From: an uncultured Muribaculum sp.
GTDB lineage: Bacteria > Bacteroidota > Bacteroidia > Bacteroidales > Muribaculaceae
Reading direction: 5' to 3'
Assembly: GCA_910589555.1 (NCBI GenBank)
Contig: CAJUTE010000004.1
Span: forward strand, 1-64,000
DNA: 64,000 nt
The first letter of the stretch is position 1; the number at the start of each line of letters is the position of its first letter. This document shows, piece by piece, positions 1 to 8,109 of this stretch. A program made the position numbers and the translations under genes. The notes under the pieces are model-generated. The model was given only the letters and a program-made list of their open reading frames with translations, did no database searches and was not told the DNA's origin.

Positions 1-35
1 CGTGTTGCCGTGATTATGGCGGAACCGTGACGGGA

Positions 36-567
36 TGTCTCTCCCGCAGATTGATGCCGTTATGTTTGTTGTGGCAAAGATAGTGCATGGTTTCTGGGGA
101 TTTACCCACTTTTTATCCCATGTGTCGATTTTTTTTTGTAACATAGGCTCGTCCCATCCGGGACTCGTTTTTTTGTGGGTCGTCTCCCCCCCCGACTTCG
201 CTTGCTCAGTCGAGGTTATATACGGACTCGTGCCTGAGGGCACTTAGCTCGGCGGGTTAGCGGACGTCTTCGACGCCCGGTTTATTTGTGCCCTTGCTCC
301 GCACCTCGGCTTCGCCTCGTGGCGGAGCTATTATTGCATTGCCGTTTCACGGCAGTCATGGTGTTGTTTTTTTCAGGGGCACTCTTTACAGAGTGCATTT
401 GGAGGGCGGGCTTTTCCGGGCACAGGTCGCCTTCGGCTCCCTGTACCGCGGTTAACCGTAAGCACTGCCTTTCAGGCGTTTGTAGTTTTCTCATGAGCTT
501 TTTCCAACGCCTCGCAGGCATTTTTTCACAACTCATGACAGCGAATGCATTGCCGTTTCACGGCATT
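36..567. repeat. Hairpin-array repeat, copy 1
   Basis: First of two diverged direct copies (the other is at 1647-2094). The core from about 318 to 490 is almost identical between copies; the flanks are looser, and copy 1 carries about 75 bp (roughly 152-228) that copy 2 lacks, bounded by CTCGT. The unit is a string of short perfect hairpins: 151-164, 231-242, 265-275, 296-328, 340-354, 379-396, 429-437, 449-458, 467-477, 509-519 (nested inside a 7-bp stem 491-497/532-538) and 551-565. Many loops are TTC, which is GAA on the minus strand. Long minus-strand frames cross it, but the composition looks like structured DNA or RNA rather than protein. Function unknown. Confidence 0.8.
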
Positions 568-599
568 TCGCTGACGCTACATACCGGGCTGAGGTCTTG

Positions 600-614
600 C
601 GGTCATACTGACCG
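600..614. other. Perfect short hairpin beyond repeat copy 1
   Basis: CGGTCA-TAC-TGACCG, a 6-bp perfect stem with a 3-base loop, followed on the plus strand by ATTTTGTTG. It resembles the hairpins of the adjoining repeat but is not part of the duplicated sequence. Apart from this the stretch 568-722 holds nothing I can name. Confidence 0.45.
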
Positions 615-722
615 ATTTTGTTGTCATGGCATTTTTCGTTCTTTCATAGAAGAGAGCTACACCGCATATACGCCTATAGGAATTCGAGCATTTTTATTGA
701 AAAGAACACAATGTGTTGCTAC

Positions 723-1043
723 TCAATCATCCATTGCTGCCGCATCAATCTCGTCGGCATGAGCTATGAGACGCTTGGCTATATCGCGGAACGCTTCAGC
801 GAGCTGATGGTATTCAGTTTCGCGGAACCGTGCTGTTTTCCCGAACACGGTGTTACCGTTGATACGCTGTGTCATCCATGCGGGGCTTCTCTTGAAATAT
901 TCCCGACCCAACGCAGCAGTGTTTATAATACCGTCCAATTCTGAAAACGCTAACCAAGTGGCATTTACTTTATTCTTCAACAATCTGGCTCGGTCTTCTT
1001 CATGCTGAGCCGGATTCAATATTTTTTTCGTACCTAAATACAT
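723..1043 (-). CDS. DUF5053-like small protein
   Basis: A 106-residue protein whose second half contains the run AWMTQRINGNTVFGKTARF, followed by a helix rich in A, E, R and D (AEAFRDIAKRLIAHADEIDA). The SPAWMTQRINGN pattern matches what I recall of DUF5053, a family of short proteins in Bacteroidales accessory and phage-like regions, possibly with a helix-turn-helix-type fold. The N-terminal half (HEEDRARLLKNKVNATW) looks helical. It is flanked by two copies of a hairpin repeat with no partner gene, so it may be the last intact gene of a decayed mobile element. No TAnnTTTG box was seen upstream on its strand. Family assignment is from pattern memory; function unknown. Confidence 0.6.
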   Translation of the reverse strand: MYLGTKKILNPAQHEEDRARLLKNKVNATWLAFSELDGIINTAALGREYFKRSPAWMTQRINGNTVFGKTARFRETEYHQLAEAFRDIAKRLIAHADEIDAAAMDD

Positions 1044-1066
1044 GGTCTTGATTTTTTAGTAAATTT

Positions 1067-1088
1067 GCCCCGTTTAATACCCAGGGGC
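1067..1088 (+). other. GCCCC/GGGGC hairpin
   Basis: A 5-bp G/C stem (1067-1071 with 1084-1088) followed by TGTTGTTT. It sits just after a plus-strand TAAATTTG box at 1060-1067, so it could end a very short transcript or be chance. Confidence 0.3.
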
Positions 1089-1142
1089 TGTTGTTTAATC
1101 ATTCAGGAAGTTAAATAATAACCTCTAATTTGATTGATGATG

Positions 1143-1200
1143 GGTTGATTTTTCTTTGTCCTGATTATATCCAAGAGATCAAGGACTCGGAAAATCAACC
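1143..1200. repeat. 58-bp imperfect inverted repeat
   Basis: The left arm begins GGTTGATTTTTC and the right arm ends GAAAATCAACC. The arms continue inward as GTCCT-GAT against ATCAAGGAC with one bulge, leaving a loop of about 12 bases. It lies in AT-rich DNA between the DUF5053-like gene and repeat copy 2. It could be a transcript end, a recombination site or an element end; there is no adjacent recombinase gene to support the last two. Confidence 0.5.
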
Positions 1201-1418
1201 TTTCTTTTCGCTCATTTCATCTTACACCTCATTTCTCTTTTGGATTTTGTTTTACGCTACAAATATAGCAATGATTCAGTAAATAGCTAAATTATCACTA
1301 TAATTTTTGAGACAATTTCCTCAAACTCAGCTCTTAATAAAAAAAACGACCACGCCATAAAGACGCAGCTACTAAAATTCAACATTTTACCTTAGCGGAA
1401 AAGACACGGCAGTTTGAC

Positions 1419-1499
1419 CTACCCTGTCATATATTTGGCGATGTCGGAGGCTTCCTGACCGTTCTTCCGGTCGATGCCTATGATCTCGATAATTTCCAT
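1419..1499 (-). CDS. Possible 26-residue ORF or gene remnant
   Basis: Reading frame MEIIEIIGIDRKNGQEASDI followed by six more residues and TAG. The amino-acid mix looks more protein-like than the surrounding shadow frames. It begins like the MEII starts of some Bacteroidales small excision-type proteins, but the rest does not match one I know. It may be the 5' remnant of a longer gene or chance. Confidence 0.2.
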   Translation of the reverse strand: MEIIEIIGIDRKNGQEASDIAKYMTG

Positions 1500-1545
1500 T
1501 GGTTTGTTTCGTTCGTTAGAAATGAGTAATTTTGTAATCAAATGG

Positions 1546-1604
1546 CTATCCGTAGTGGGTCGGGAGGCGGGCAACCCCCCACTTGTGGCTCTTTAGCCGG
1601 ATAG
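1546..1604. other. Nested inverted repeats upstream of copy 2
   Basis: An outer stem CTATCCG (1546-1552) pairs with CGGATAG (1598-1604). Inside it GTGGG (1555-1559) pairs with CCCAC (1578-1582). It is G/C-rich against an AT-rich flank and ends about 40 bp before repeat copy 2, so it may belong to the same structured element. Function unknown. Confidence 0.4.
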
Positions 1605-1646
1605 GCTGTCGGGCGTTCCCCGCCATTCCCCGACTTTTAATCATTG

Positions 1647-2094
1647 TGTCTTTCCCGCAGATTGATACCATTATGTTGGGACAAAGATAGCGCGAGTTTT
1701 ATGGGGATTTACCTACTTTTTATCTCCATGGGTTGATTTTTTTAACAGGCTCGTGCCTGGCGGCAGTTAGCACGGTGGTTGGCGGACGTCTTCGACGCCC
1801 GGTTGGTTTGTGTCCTTTCTCCGCACCTCGGCTACGCCTCGTGGCGGAGCTATTATTGCATTGCCGTTTCACGGCAGTCATGGTGTTGTTTTTTTCAGGG
1901 GCACTCTTTACAGAGTGCATTTGGAGGGCGGGCTTTTCCGGGCACAGGTCGCCTTCGGCTCCCTGTACCGCGGTTAACCGTAAGCACTGCCTTTCAGGCG
2001 TTTGTAGTTTTTTTTCCCATGAGCTTTCTCCAACGCCTCGCAGGCATTTTTCCACAACTCATGACAGCGAATGCATTGCCGTTTCACGGCATTG
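1647..2094. repeat. Hairpin-array repeat, copy 2
   Basis: Direct repeat of 36-567 lacking the roughly 75-bp segment of copy 1. The same chain of hairpins is kept, including both TGCCGT-TTC-ACGGCA elements, the GCACTCT/AGAGTGC stem and the CATGAG/CTCATG stem that encloses GCCT-CGC-AGGC. Differences fall mostly outside the core. One falls in a loop: the copy-1 CGGCTTCGCC reads CGGCTACGCC here. The sequence flanking copy 2 on its right is unrelated to that flanking copy 1, so the repeat edge is near 2094. Confidence 0.8.
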
Positions 2095-2181
2095 GTTGAC
2101 AACTTGGTCCGGCACGCCAACGCCATTGTTGCCAGTGGCATCAACATGAGGGTGTCGATAACCCCGCTTACAATCGCGTAA
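2071..2181 (+). pseudogene. Possible 3' remnant of an unknown gene
   Basis: An open frame starting inside repeat copy 2 continues past its edge as LVRHANAIVASGINMRVSIT and ends TAA at 2179-2181, just before a strong terminator. The part outside the repeat looks like a real protein tail. One reading is that the repeat inserted into, or was joined to, the 3' end of a gene whose stop and terminator survive. It could also be a 36-residue peptide or chance. No family recognised. Confidence 0.3.
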
Positions 2182-2188
2182 TTAAAGT

Positions 2189-2220
2189 AACTTCAGGATT
2201 AATCCAGAAGTTATTTTTTT
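2189..2220 (+). terminator. Intrinsic terminator
   Basis: AACTTC-A-GGATT directly followed by AATCC-A-GAAGTT, then ATTTTTTT. The stem is 11 bp with one A-A mismatch and the T-run is on the plus strand. It closes whatever was transcribed across repeat copy 2 and isolates the M16 peptidase gene. Confidence 0.75.
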
Positions 2221-2297
2221 ATATTTTATTTCATAAACTTCATTATTTCTTTTAATATTTCAGGTGTCATATAGGAAGCTGATTGGTGGGCGTTAAT

Positions 2298-2328
2298 TTT
2301 GCCGACTCATACGAAAAAGCTAAATTTG
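2298..2328 (+). promoter_or_regulatory. Bacteroidales-type promoter for the M16 peptidase
   Basis: TTTG (2298-2301), 19-bp spacer, TAAATTTG (2321-2328). This matches the TTTG-N19-21-TAnnTTTG pattern known for Bacteroides primary sigma promoters. It predicts transcription start near 2333 and a leader of about 65 nt. Confidence 0.6.
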
Positions 2329-2397
2329 CCACCGGTTTTGAACCGTATGGCAAACGATAAAGAGTATATTCTTTTTACTTGATTATTTTTCATAGGA

Positions 2398-3624
2398 ATG
2401 GCTACACCTTCAAATATATATCATACATTGGACAACGGGCTCCGTGTGGTTCACCGCCACTCTGACTCGCCGGTAGAATACTGTGGACTTGCCGTGAGAG
2501 CCGGAAGCCGCAATGAGGCTCCTGAGGAATACGGGCTCGCTCACTTCGTGGAGCACACCATATTCAAGGGCACTTCGCGGCGAAAGTCATGGCACATAAT
2601 CAACCGCATGGAATCAGTGGGCGGAGAATTGAATGCCTACACTTCGGAGGAGGTGACAATGGTGTATTCAGCATTTCCCAAAGGAAACGCAGAGAGATGC
2701 ATAGAACTGATATCTGACCTTGTGGCAAACTCCCGATTTCCGCTAAATGAAATAGATAAGGAGAGAGAAGTGGTGCTTGATGAAGTGGCTTCCTATCTCG
2801 ACACCCCTGCCGATGCTATATTTGACGAATTCAACGACCTTATTTTTGCAGGATCATCTTTGGGGCACAATATCCTTGGGACCGAAAAGACCATCAGCAG
2901 CTTCACCCCCGAAATATGCCGAGACTTTCTGTCACGATACTACACGCCCGGCAACATGGTACTGTTCTATATGGGACCCATGAGCGACAACAGATTCATA
3001 AAGCTCGCAGAAAAGCATCTGGGAGCACTTGATCATCTTTCCAACATCACCACTCCCACCCCACCTGCCGAGGTGAAACCGTTCAACATCTCACGGCGTC
3101 TTGACACACACCAAAGCCACACTGTGGTCGGAACAAGGATTCCGGGGATGTATGACGACTCGCGTCATGCCTATGCTCTTTTAACCAATATAATAGGAGG
3201 CCCGTGCATGAATTCATTGCTGAACATCGCGTTGAGGGAACGTCACGGATATGTCTATTCAGTCGACGCATATTCATCGATGTTCACCGACTGCGGACTT
3301 TTTACGGTATATTTCGGTTGCGACGACAACCATGTGAAACGGTGTTTAAAACTCATTTTCGAGACATTTGACCGACTCGCTTCTACGCCGCTTAATCCAA
3401 AGGCATTGCAAGCATCAAAAAAGCAATATTTAGGACAGACTATCGTAGCCGGAGAAAATCGCGAGCAACTCGCGCTGTCGATAGGCAGAGCCACTCTGTT
3501 TTACGGTCATGCAATATCAGCCAATGAAGTAATCGAACGCATCAACTCCATTTCCGCTGAAGAGTTACGCAGCGCGGCAGAACGATTACGACCTGAGCTA
3601 TGCTCAACCCTTACATTCTCATAA
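2398..3624 (+). CDS. M16 family zinc metallopeptidase
   Basis: A 408-residue pitrilysin-type peptidase. The zinc motif HxxEH is at residues 49-53 (HFVEH), and the distal zinc-binding glutamate fits E129 in REVVLDEV, the usual 76 residues later. The C-terminal half is the second, non-catalytic M16 lobe, with the RERHGYVYSVDAYSS stretch typical of the family. No signal peptide is evident, so it is probably cytoplasmic, where such enzymes degrade short or misfolded peptides. The size matches single-chain two-lobe M16B enzymes. A crcB gene follows 22 bp downstream, so the two are probably co-transcribed. Exact substrate unknown. Confidence 0.93.
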   Translation: MATPSNIYHTLDNGLRVVHRHSDSPVEYCGLAVRAGSRNEAPEEYGLAHFVEHTIFKGTSRRKSWHIINRMESVGGELNAYTSEEVTMVYSAFPKGNAERCIELISDLVANSRFPLNEIDKEREVVLDEVASYLDTPADAIFDEFNDLIFAGSSLGHNILGTEKTISSFTPEICRDFLSRYYTPGNMVLFYMGPMSDNRFIKLAEKHLGALDHLSNITTPTPPAEVKPFNISRRLDTHQSHTVVGTRIPGMYDDSRHAYALLTNIIGGPCMNSLLNIALRERHGYVYSVDAYSSMFTDCGLFTVYFGCDDNHVKRCLKLIFETFDRLASTPLNPKALQASKKQYLGQTIVAGENREQLALSIGRATLFYGHAISANEVIERINSISAEELRSAAERLRPELCSTLTFS

Positions 3625-3646
3625 ACTCCCTCACAACAATTATAAT

Positions 3647-4018
3647 ATGCTAAAAACAATCGCTCTCATAGGCATAGGCAGTTGCTTAGGCGGAATCGCA
3701 AGATACGGTGTAACCAAAACCGCCACCCACATAATAGGCATACAATCCATGTGGGGCACATTTGCGGCTAATATGCTTGGATGCTTGCTGATCGGGATTT
3801 TCTACGGCATATTTGAGCGCCACAACCTGCTTAGCGAGCACTGGAGGCTTCTGTTCACTGTAGGTTTCTGTGGCGGCTTCACCACATTTTCCACATTCAT
3901 CCACGAGAATTACTCCATCTTTTCCGACGGACGTTTTCTCCATGCCGCGCTTTACACTGCGGTAAGCCTTTTCTTCGGTTTGGCAATGGTTTATCTCGGG
4001 CATTTGATAACCCGATGA
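3647..4018 (+). CDS. crcB: Fluoride efflux channel CrcB/FluC
   Basis: A 123-residue four-helix membrane protein that exports fluoride as a dual-topology dimer. Family landmarks are visible: GGIARYG near the N-terminus, NMLGCLLIGIF in the second helix, and GFCGGFTTFSTF containing the phenylalanine-rich pore segment in the third. Length is normal for the family. It lies 22 bp after the M16 peptidase gene; no room exists for a fluoride riboswitch in that gap and none was recognised before the peptidase. Its last codons double as the left side of a terminator hairpin. Confidence 0.95.
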   Translation: MLKTIALIGIGSCLGGIARYGVTKTATHIIGIQSMWGTFAANMLGCLLIGIFYGIFERHNLLSEHWRLLFTVGFCGGFTTFSTFIHENYSIFSDGRFLHAALYTAVSLFFGLAMVYLGHLITR

Positions 4019-4025
4019 TTTTTTT
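3996..4025 (+). terminator. Terminator overlapping the crcB 3' end
   Basis: TCGGG (3996-4000) pairs with CCCGA (4011-4015), followed by TGA and seven T residues. The stem is short (5 bp), but the T-run is clean and lies right after the stop codon. Confidence 0.5.
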
Positions 4026-4035
4026 CGTTAGAATA

Positions 4036-4067
4036 TTTGGATATTCCATTTATTAAACATACCTTTG
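4036..4067 (+). promoter_or_regulatory. Promoter of the outer-membrane barrel gene
   Basis: TTTG (4036-4039), 20-bp spacer, TACCTTTG (4060-4067): a textbook Bacteroidales promoter. A run of eight C residues (4072-4079) lies at or immediately after the predicted start of transcription. Confidence 0.8.
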
Positions 4068-4112
4068 CATACCCCCCCCACATAGACATTACTAACCAAT
4101 AACGTACTTGCC

Positions 4113-7019
4113 ATGAAGCGAAACTCGTGGGGAATAATCATCACATTCATTGCCATTCTTGCCGCATTGCCGGCTTTTTCTCAATCGGACAACAGCCTAT
4201 ATCTCAGAGGGCGTGTAAGAGACGCCGTGACAAAAGATGATCTTATCAACGCAAAGATTATCCGCTATGATGTCAACGGAAACGCCACCGACACCATAAC
4301 AGCCAACGGAAGAACCTACCGCAACGGCGAAATGATTGAAAATGCCTCATTCTGGATGCAGGTGGAACGGAAGGATTCAGTCTACACTTTCGACGTGACT
4401 TATCCCGGCTATAAGACCGAAACAGTAGTGTTTCCGGTAACAAATGTGGGTAAGCGGGAAGAGAACCGCGAGATTCCTGTAATATTTCTTGATCGAGCAG
4501 CAAAAAAGCTTGACAATGTCACTGTCACCGCATCCAAGGTGAAATTTTACAACCGTGGCGACACTTTGGTTTTCAACGCCGATGCATTCCAGCTCGCCGA
4601 GGGTTCGATGCTCGACGCCCTCATAGCCCAACTTCCCGGTGTCGAGATAAAGGACGGAGGTCAAATCTATGTCAATGGCGAATTTGTGGAAACACTTCTC
4701 CTCAATGGAAAAGACTTCTTCAAAGGCGACAACCAAATAATGCTTGACAATATCGGAGCATACACGGTTAAAAACGTAGAGGTCTACAAAGGACAGACCG
4801 ACAAGGAAAAATGGGAAAATGATCCTACTGTAGAAAAGCACCTCACCATGAATGTAAAGCTAAAGAAGGAGTACAGCATGGGCTGGATAATCAACGCCCA
4901 AGCCGCCGGAGGCACAAAAGACCGATACCTCGGCAGGCTCTTCGCGTCATGGTTCACTCCAACTACCAACATCACCATATTGGGGAACGCCAACAACCTC
5001 AACGACAACCGCCAACCGGGGAAAAACGACTCATGGACCCCCGAGATGCTCCCGACAGGAACCAGAACCTACAAAATGGCATCAATGAACTACGATTACC
5101 AAAGTCCCGACGAGAACCGCAAGTTCAACGGATATGTCAAATTTGAAGGCAACTCCAACAACAGCCTCACCACCACCAACCGCACTAACTTCTTTGCCTC
5201 AGGCGACACCTACGACAACTCCTTCTCCCGCAGGAAGAACAACGACATAAAGCTTGAAACCCGAAATTATGGCTCATTACGCAATCCCCGATGGTACTGG
5301 TGGCACATGGTGCTCGCCCGCTACATGAAGAGCGACAACAAGTCGTCATCCATATCGGCATCATTCAACCGTGAGCAGACTGATATTACGGCAAAAGTCC
5401 TTGAAGCCATCTACAGCGACGGCTCGCCGGAGCTTCTTGACGCAGTGATCAACCGCTCGATATCGAAATCAGAGACCAGCAGCCAAAACTGGGAAGTACA
5501 ATTCTATCCTGACTTTCAAGTGCGCATTCCCGGCACAAACGACCGTCTTCAATTTCAGCTCGGGGTGAAATACCAGGACCGACGCGACGAGGAGTGGCAC
5601 GACTACAACATCAATTACGGCTCCGACCCGAAGCCCGCCGAACTGAGAAGGCAATACTTTGACAACTCTCCTATAAGGACCCTCACCCTTGACGGGACCA
5701 CAAGCTATTACGCCACGTTCCGATCATTCAGAATAGGACTCTCCTATAGCTACCGTTTCTTGAGCAGAGACAGAAATTCATCAATGTATGCGCTCGACCA
5801 ACTTGCCGACATGGGCATATTCGGCACACTTCCCACCGGATATCAATCCACATTTGACCCCACCAACAGCTATACATCGCGCACTATCGAGAACAAGCAT
5901 GAACTCAGCCCCTCGATAGGATGGTCCAAAACATCCAAGAAGTATAATGCATTCATCAGTTTTGCGCCGGTATTCTCCATCATACACCAAAACCTCGACT
6001 ACAAGCGCAACAACCTCGCATATCCGGTGAAACGCACCTCATTCCTTGCATCATCAGGGCGATACAATCTGTCGGCAAGGGTGGACTTAGCGCCAAAATA
6101 TGAGAACCGCCGCATGATGTCGGAACACTCACTGCAATACAATCTCAAATTTGACACAAAGACCCCAAACCTTATGCACCTCATCGATATCGTTGACGAC
6201 AACAACCCGCTTAACATATCGTTGGGCAATCCCGACCTGAAAAGCGCCTTCACAATGAGCCATGACCTGTCATGGAGATTTTCGCCGAGAGGAAAGCATC
6301 TTAATAACAATCTCAGGCTATCCTACGAGACGACATACGACGCCCTCGTGCGCGGCTACACCTACAACACCTCTACCGGTGTGCGTCACAACCGCACATA
6401 TAACGTGGACGGCAACAATTCATTTTCAGCATCCAACTATTTCAACATCCAGTTCGGTTCCAAGGAGCAATTCACATTCTCCTCATCGACCACCGAGCGC
6501 ATCATTAGATATGCCGACATGATCGGAGTGAACCAGGAAGAGCCCACAAAATCAAGCGTGAACTCCAACCTTTTCACTCAAGGACTCTCGATCTCATGGC
6601 AAATAGGGAAACAACAGCTCAGGCTCAGCGGCAGCGGCACCCACCGCCACACCTCATCGTCACGCGAGGATTTCCGCACAATCAACGCCAACCATTTCCA
6701 ATACGGCATTATCGGGAATTTCCGCCTCCCGGCAGGATTCGGCATAAACACCGACTTCATGCTATACACCCGCGACGGTTACGGCTCGAAAGAACTCGAC
6801 ACGACCGACATGATATGGAATATGCAGCTAAGCTACACCCCCAAGGGCGGCCACTGGGTGTTCATGCTCGACAGTTTCGACATCCTTCACCAGCTGTCCA
6901 ATGTAAACTATGCCGTCAACGCCTCGGGGCGCACCGTCAGCTACACCAACGCACTTCCGCGATATGTGATGCTCTCGGCTCAATACCGGCTCAACCTACA
7001 GCCTAAAAAACGCAAATAG
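4113..7019 (+). CDS. TonB-dependent receptor-like outer-membrane barrel protein
   Basis: A 968-residue protein with a signal peptide (residues 1-24, ending LPAFSQ). A carboxypeptidase-regulatory-like or transthyretin-like domain follows (about 30-130), then a plug-like segment (about 135-260) with LDNVTVTASKVKF, ARGDTLVF-type text (NRGDTLVF) and LPGVEIKDGGQIYVNGE. From there to the end it is an aromatic, N/D/S-rich beta-barrel. This is the Bacteroidetes outer-membrane beta-barrel family related to SusC/TonB receptors; no TonB box is certain and no SusD partner is adjacent, so the substrate cannot be named. It has its own strong promoter. The C-terminal strand ends in LNLQPKKRK rather than a clear aromatic residue. 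Confidence 0.85.
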   Translation: MKRNSWGIIITFIAILAALPAFSQSDNSLYLRGRVRDAVTKDDLINAKIIRYDVNGNATDTITANGRTYRNGEMIENASFWMQVERKDSVYTFDVTYPGYKTETVVFPVTNVGKREENREIPVIFLDRAAKKLDNVTVTASKVKFYNRGDTLVFNADAFQLAEGSMLDALIAQLPGVEIKDGGQIYVNGEFVETLLLNGKDFFKGDNQIMLDNIGAYTVKNVEVYKGQTDKEKWENDPTVEKHLTMNVKLKKEYSMGWIINAQAAGGTKDRYLGRLFASWFTPTTNITILGNANNLNDNRQPGKNDSWTPEMLPTGTRTYKMASMNYDYQSPDENRKFNGYVKFEGNSNNSLTTTNRTNFFASGDTYDNSFSRRKNNDIKLETRNYGSLRNPRWYWWHMVLARYMKSDNKSSSISASFNREQTDITAKVLEAIYSDGSPELLDAVINRSISKSETSSQNWEVQFYPDFQVRIPGTNDRLQFQLGVKYQDRRDEEWHDYNINYGSDPKPAELRRQYFDNSPIRTLTLDGTTSYYATFRSFRIGLSYSYRFLSRDRNSSMYALDQLADMGIFGTLPTGYQSTFDPTNSYTSRTIENKHELSPSIGWSKTSKKYNAFISFAPVFSIIHQNLDYKRNNLAYPVKRTSFLASSGRYNLSARVDLAPKYENRRMMSEHSLQYNLKFDTKTPNLMHLIDIVDDNNPLNISLGNPDLKSAFTMSHDLSWRFSPRGKHLNNNLRLSYETTYDALVRGYTYNTSTGVRHNRTYNVDGNNSFSASNYFNIQFGSKEQFTFSSSTTERIIRYADMIGVNQEEPTKSSVNSNLFTQGLSISWQIGKQQLRLSGSGTHRHTSSSREDFRTINANHFQYGIIGNFRLPAGFGINTDFMLYTRDGYGSKELDTTDMIWNMQLSYTPKGGHWVFMLDSFDILHQLSNVNYAVNASGRTVSYTNALPRYVMLSAQYRLNLQPKKRK

Positions 7020-7071
7020 CAGGATTTTCCATCAAAAATATCTTCGATTTGACATATTTTAGCTAACTTAG

Positions 7072-7086
7072 CACCTATATTAGGTG
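7072..7086. promoter_or_regulatory. Palindrome before the dihydrouridine synthase
   Basis: CACCTA-TAT-TAGGTG, a perfect 6-bp stem with a 3-base loop, 16 bp before the ATG. It could be a repressor site or a leader hairpin. It also covers the GTG (7084-7086) that would give a longer N-terminus. Confidence 0.35.
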
Positions 7087-7101
7087 TTAATTTGCAGAGA
7101 T

Positions 7102-8091
7102 ATGAAAATCGGAGATATTGATTTAGGAACACGACCGGTGATGCTTGCCCCGATGGAGGATGTCACCGACCACTCTTTCCGGCTCATTTGCAAAGAGCAG
7201 GGAGCCGATATGGTTTATACTGAATTTGTATCAGCCGACGCTCTGATCAGAAACATCGCCGCCACCACCCGCAAGCTCCACATCAACCCCCAGGAACGTC
7301 CCACCGCCATACAGATATACGGCAGGGAAATCGAACCGATGGTGGAAGCCGCCAAAATAGTGGAGCAGGCGAAGCCCGACATACTCGACATAAATTTCGG
7401 CTGCCCGGTGAAAAAAGTCGCCGGAAAAGGTGCCGGAGCGGGAATGCTCCGCGACATCCCCAAGATGCTTGAAATAACAAAAGCGGTGGTTAACGCGGTC
7501 AATATACCCGTGACAGTCAAAACGCGCCTCGGTTGGGACCACGAGTCTAAAATAATAGTGACACTTGCCGAGCAGCTTCAGGACTGCGGCATACAGGCGC
7601 TCACCGTCCATGGCCGCACACGGTCACAAATGTACACCGGCGATGCCGACTGGGAGATGATAGCCCGGGTGAAAGAGAATCCCCACTTGAACATACCGCT
7701 TATAGGCAACGGCGACATCACCACGCCCGAAAAAGCCGAAGAGGCATTCTCACGCTATGGCGTGGATGGAGTCATGGTGGGCAGAGCTTCAATAGGGGCA
7801 CCCTGGATATTCCGCGAAATAAAAAATCATCTTGAAGGCAACTCTTCGGAAGGATTGTCATTATCCGACAAGTTCTCGCTGCTGCGCAGGCAAATCACCG
7901 AAAGCATAGGAAACATCGACGAATACAGGGGCATTCTCCACATTCGCCGTCATCTTGCCGCATCACCCCTATTCAAAGGAATCCCACATTTCCGCGACAC
8001 GCGCGTAGCGATGCTGAGAGCCGAAACCTGGGACGAACTCGACAAGATTCTGTCAAACATAGAACATAATATTTTACCCCAATTCAATTAA
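7102..8091 (+). CDS. dusB: tRNA-dihydrouridine synthase, DusB family
   Basis: A 329-residue FMN enzyme that reduces uridine to dihydrouridine in tRNA. The TIM-barrel signatures are clear: LAPMEDVTDHSFR at the N-terminus, the family line DINFGCPVKKVAGKGAG with the catalytic cysteine, TVKTRLGW, LTVHGRTRSQMYTG, IGNGDITTPEKA and DGVMVGRASIGAPW. An in-frame GTG at 7084 would add six residues (MLICRD), but the ATG at 7102 gives the usual start MKIGDIDLG. A pair of secreted GIN-domain genes follows 18 bp later, so the operon partnership looks incidental. Confidence 0.93.
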   Translation: MKIGDIDLGTRPVMLAPMEDVTDHSFRLICKEQGADMVYTEFVSADALIRNIAATTRKLHINPQERPTAIQIYGREIEPMVEAAKIVEQAKPDILDINFGCPVKKVAGKGAGAGMLRDIPKMLEITKAVVNAVNIPVTVKTRLGWDHESKIIVTLAEQLQDCGIQALTVHGRTRSQMYTGDADWEMIARVKENPHLNIPLIGNGDITTPEKAEEAFSRYGVDGVMVGRASIGAPWIFREIKNHLEGNSSEGLSLSDKFSLLRRQITESIGNIDEYRGILHIRRHLAASPLFKGIPHFRDTRVAMLRAETWDELDKILSNIEHNILPQFN

Positions 8092-8109
8092 TTCAGTTAC
8101 GTAGACACA

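Noticed and set aside
723..944. Plus-strand frames overlapping the DUF5053-like gene
   Set aside because: They are complementary shadows of the minus-strand gene and have no family pattern.
282..2055. Minus-strand reading frames of 84 and 111 codons inside the two repeat copies
   Set aside because: They share about 65 residues only because the DNA core is nearly identical. The sequence is dense in hairpins and the residues (C-, R- and P-rich) do not resemble a known family, so they look like frames that happen to stay open in a structured repeat.
3625..3646. Fluoride riboswitch before crcB
   Set aside because: Only 22 bp separate crcB from the peptidase gene and no fluoride-motif pseudoknot was recognised in 2330-2397.
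4113..7019. SusC/SusD pair of a polysaccharide-utilisation locus
   Set aside because: The barrel gene lacks a SusD neighbour and the following gene is a tRNA-modifying enzyme, so a PUL assignment is not supported.
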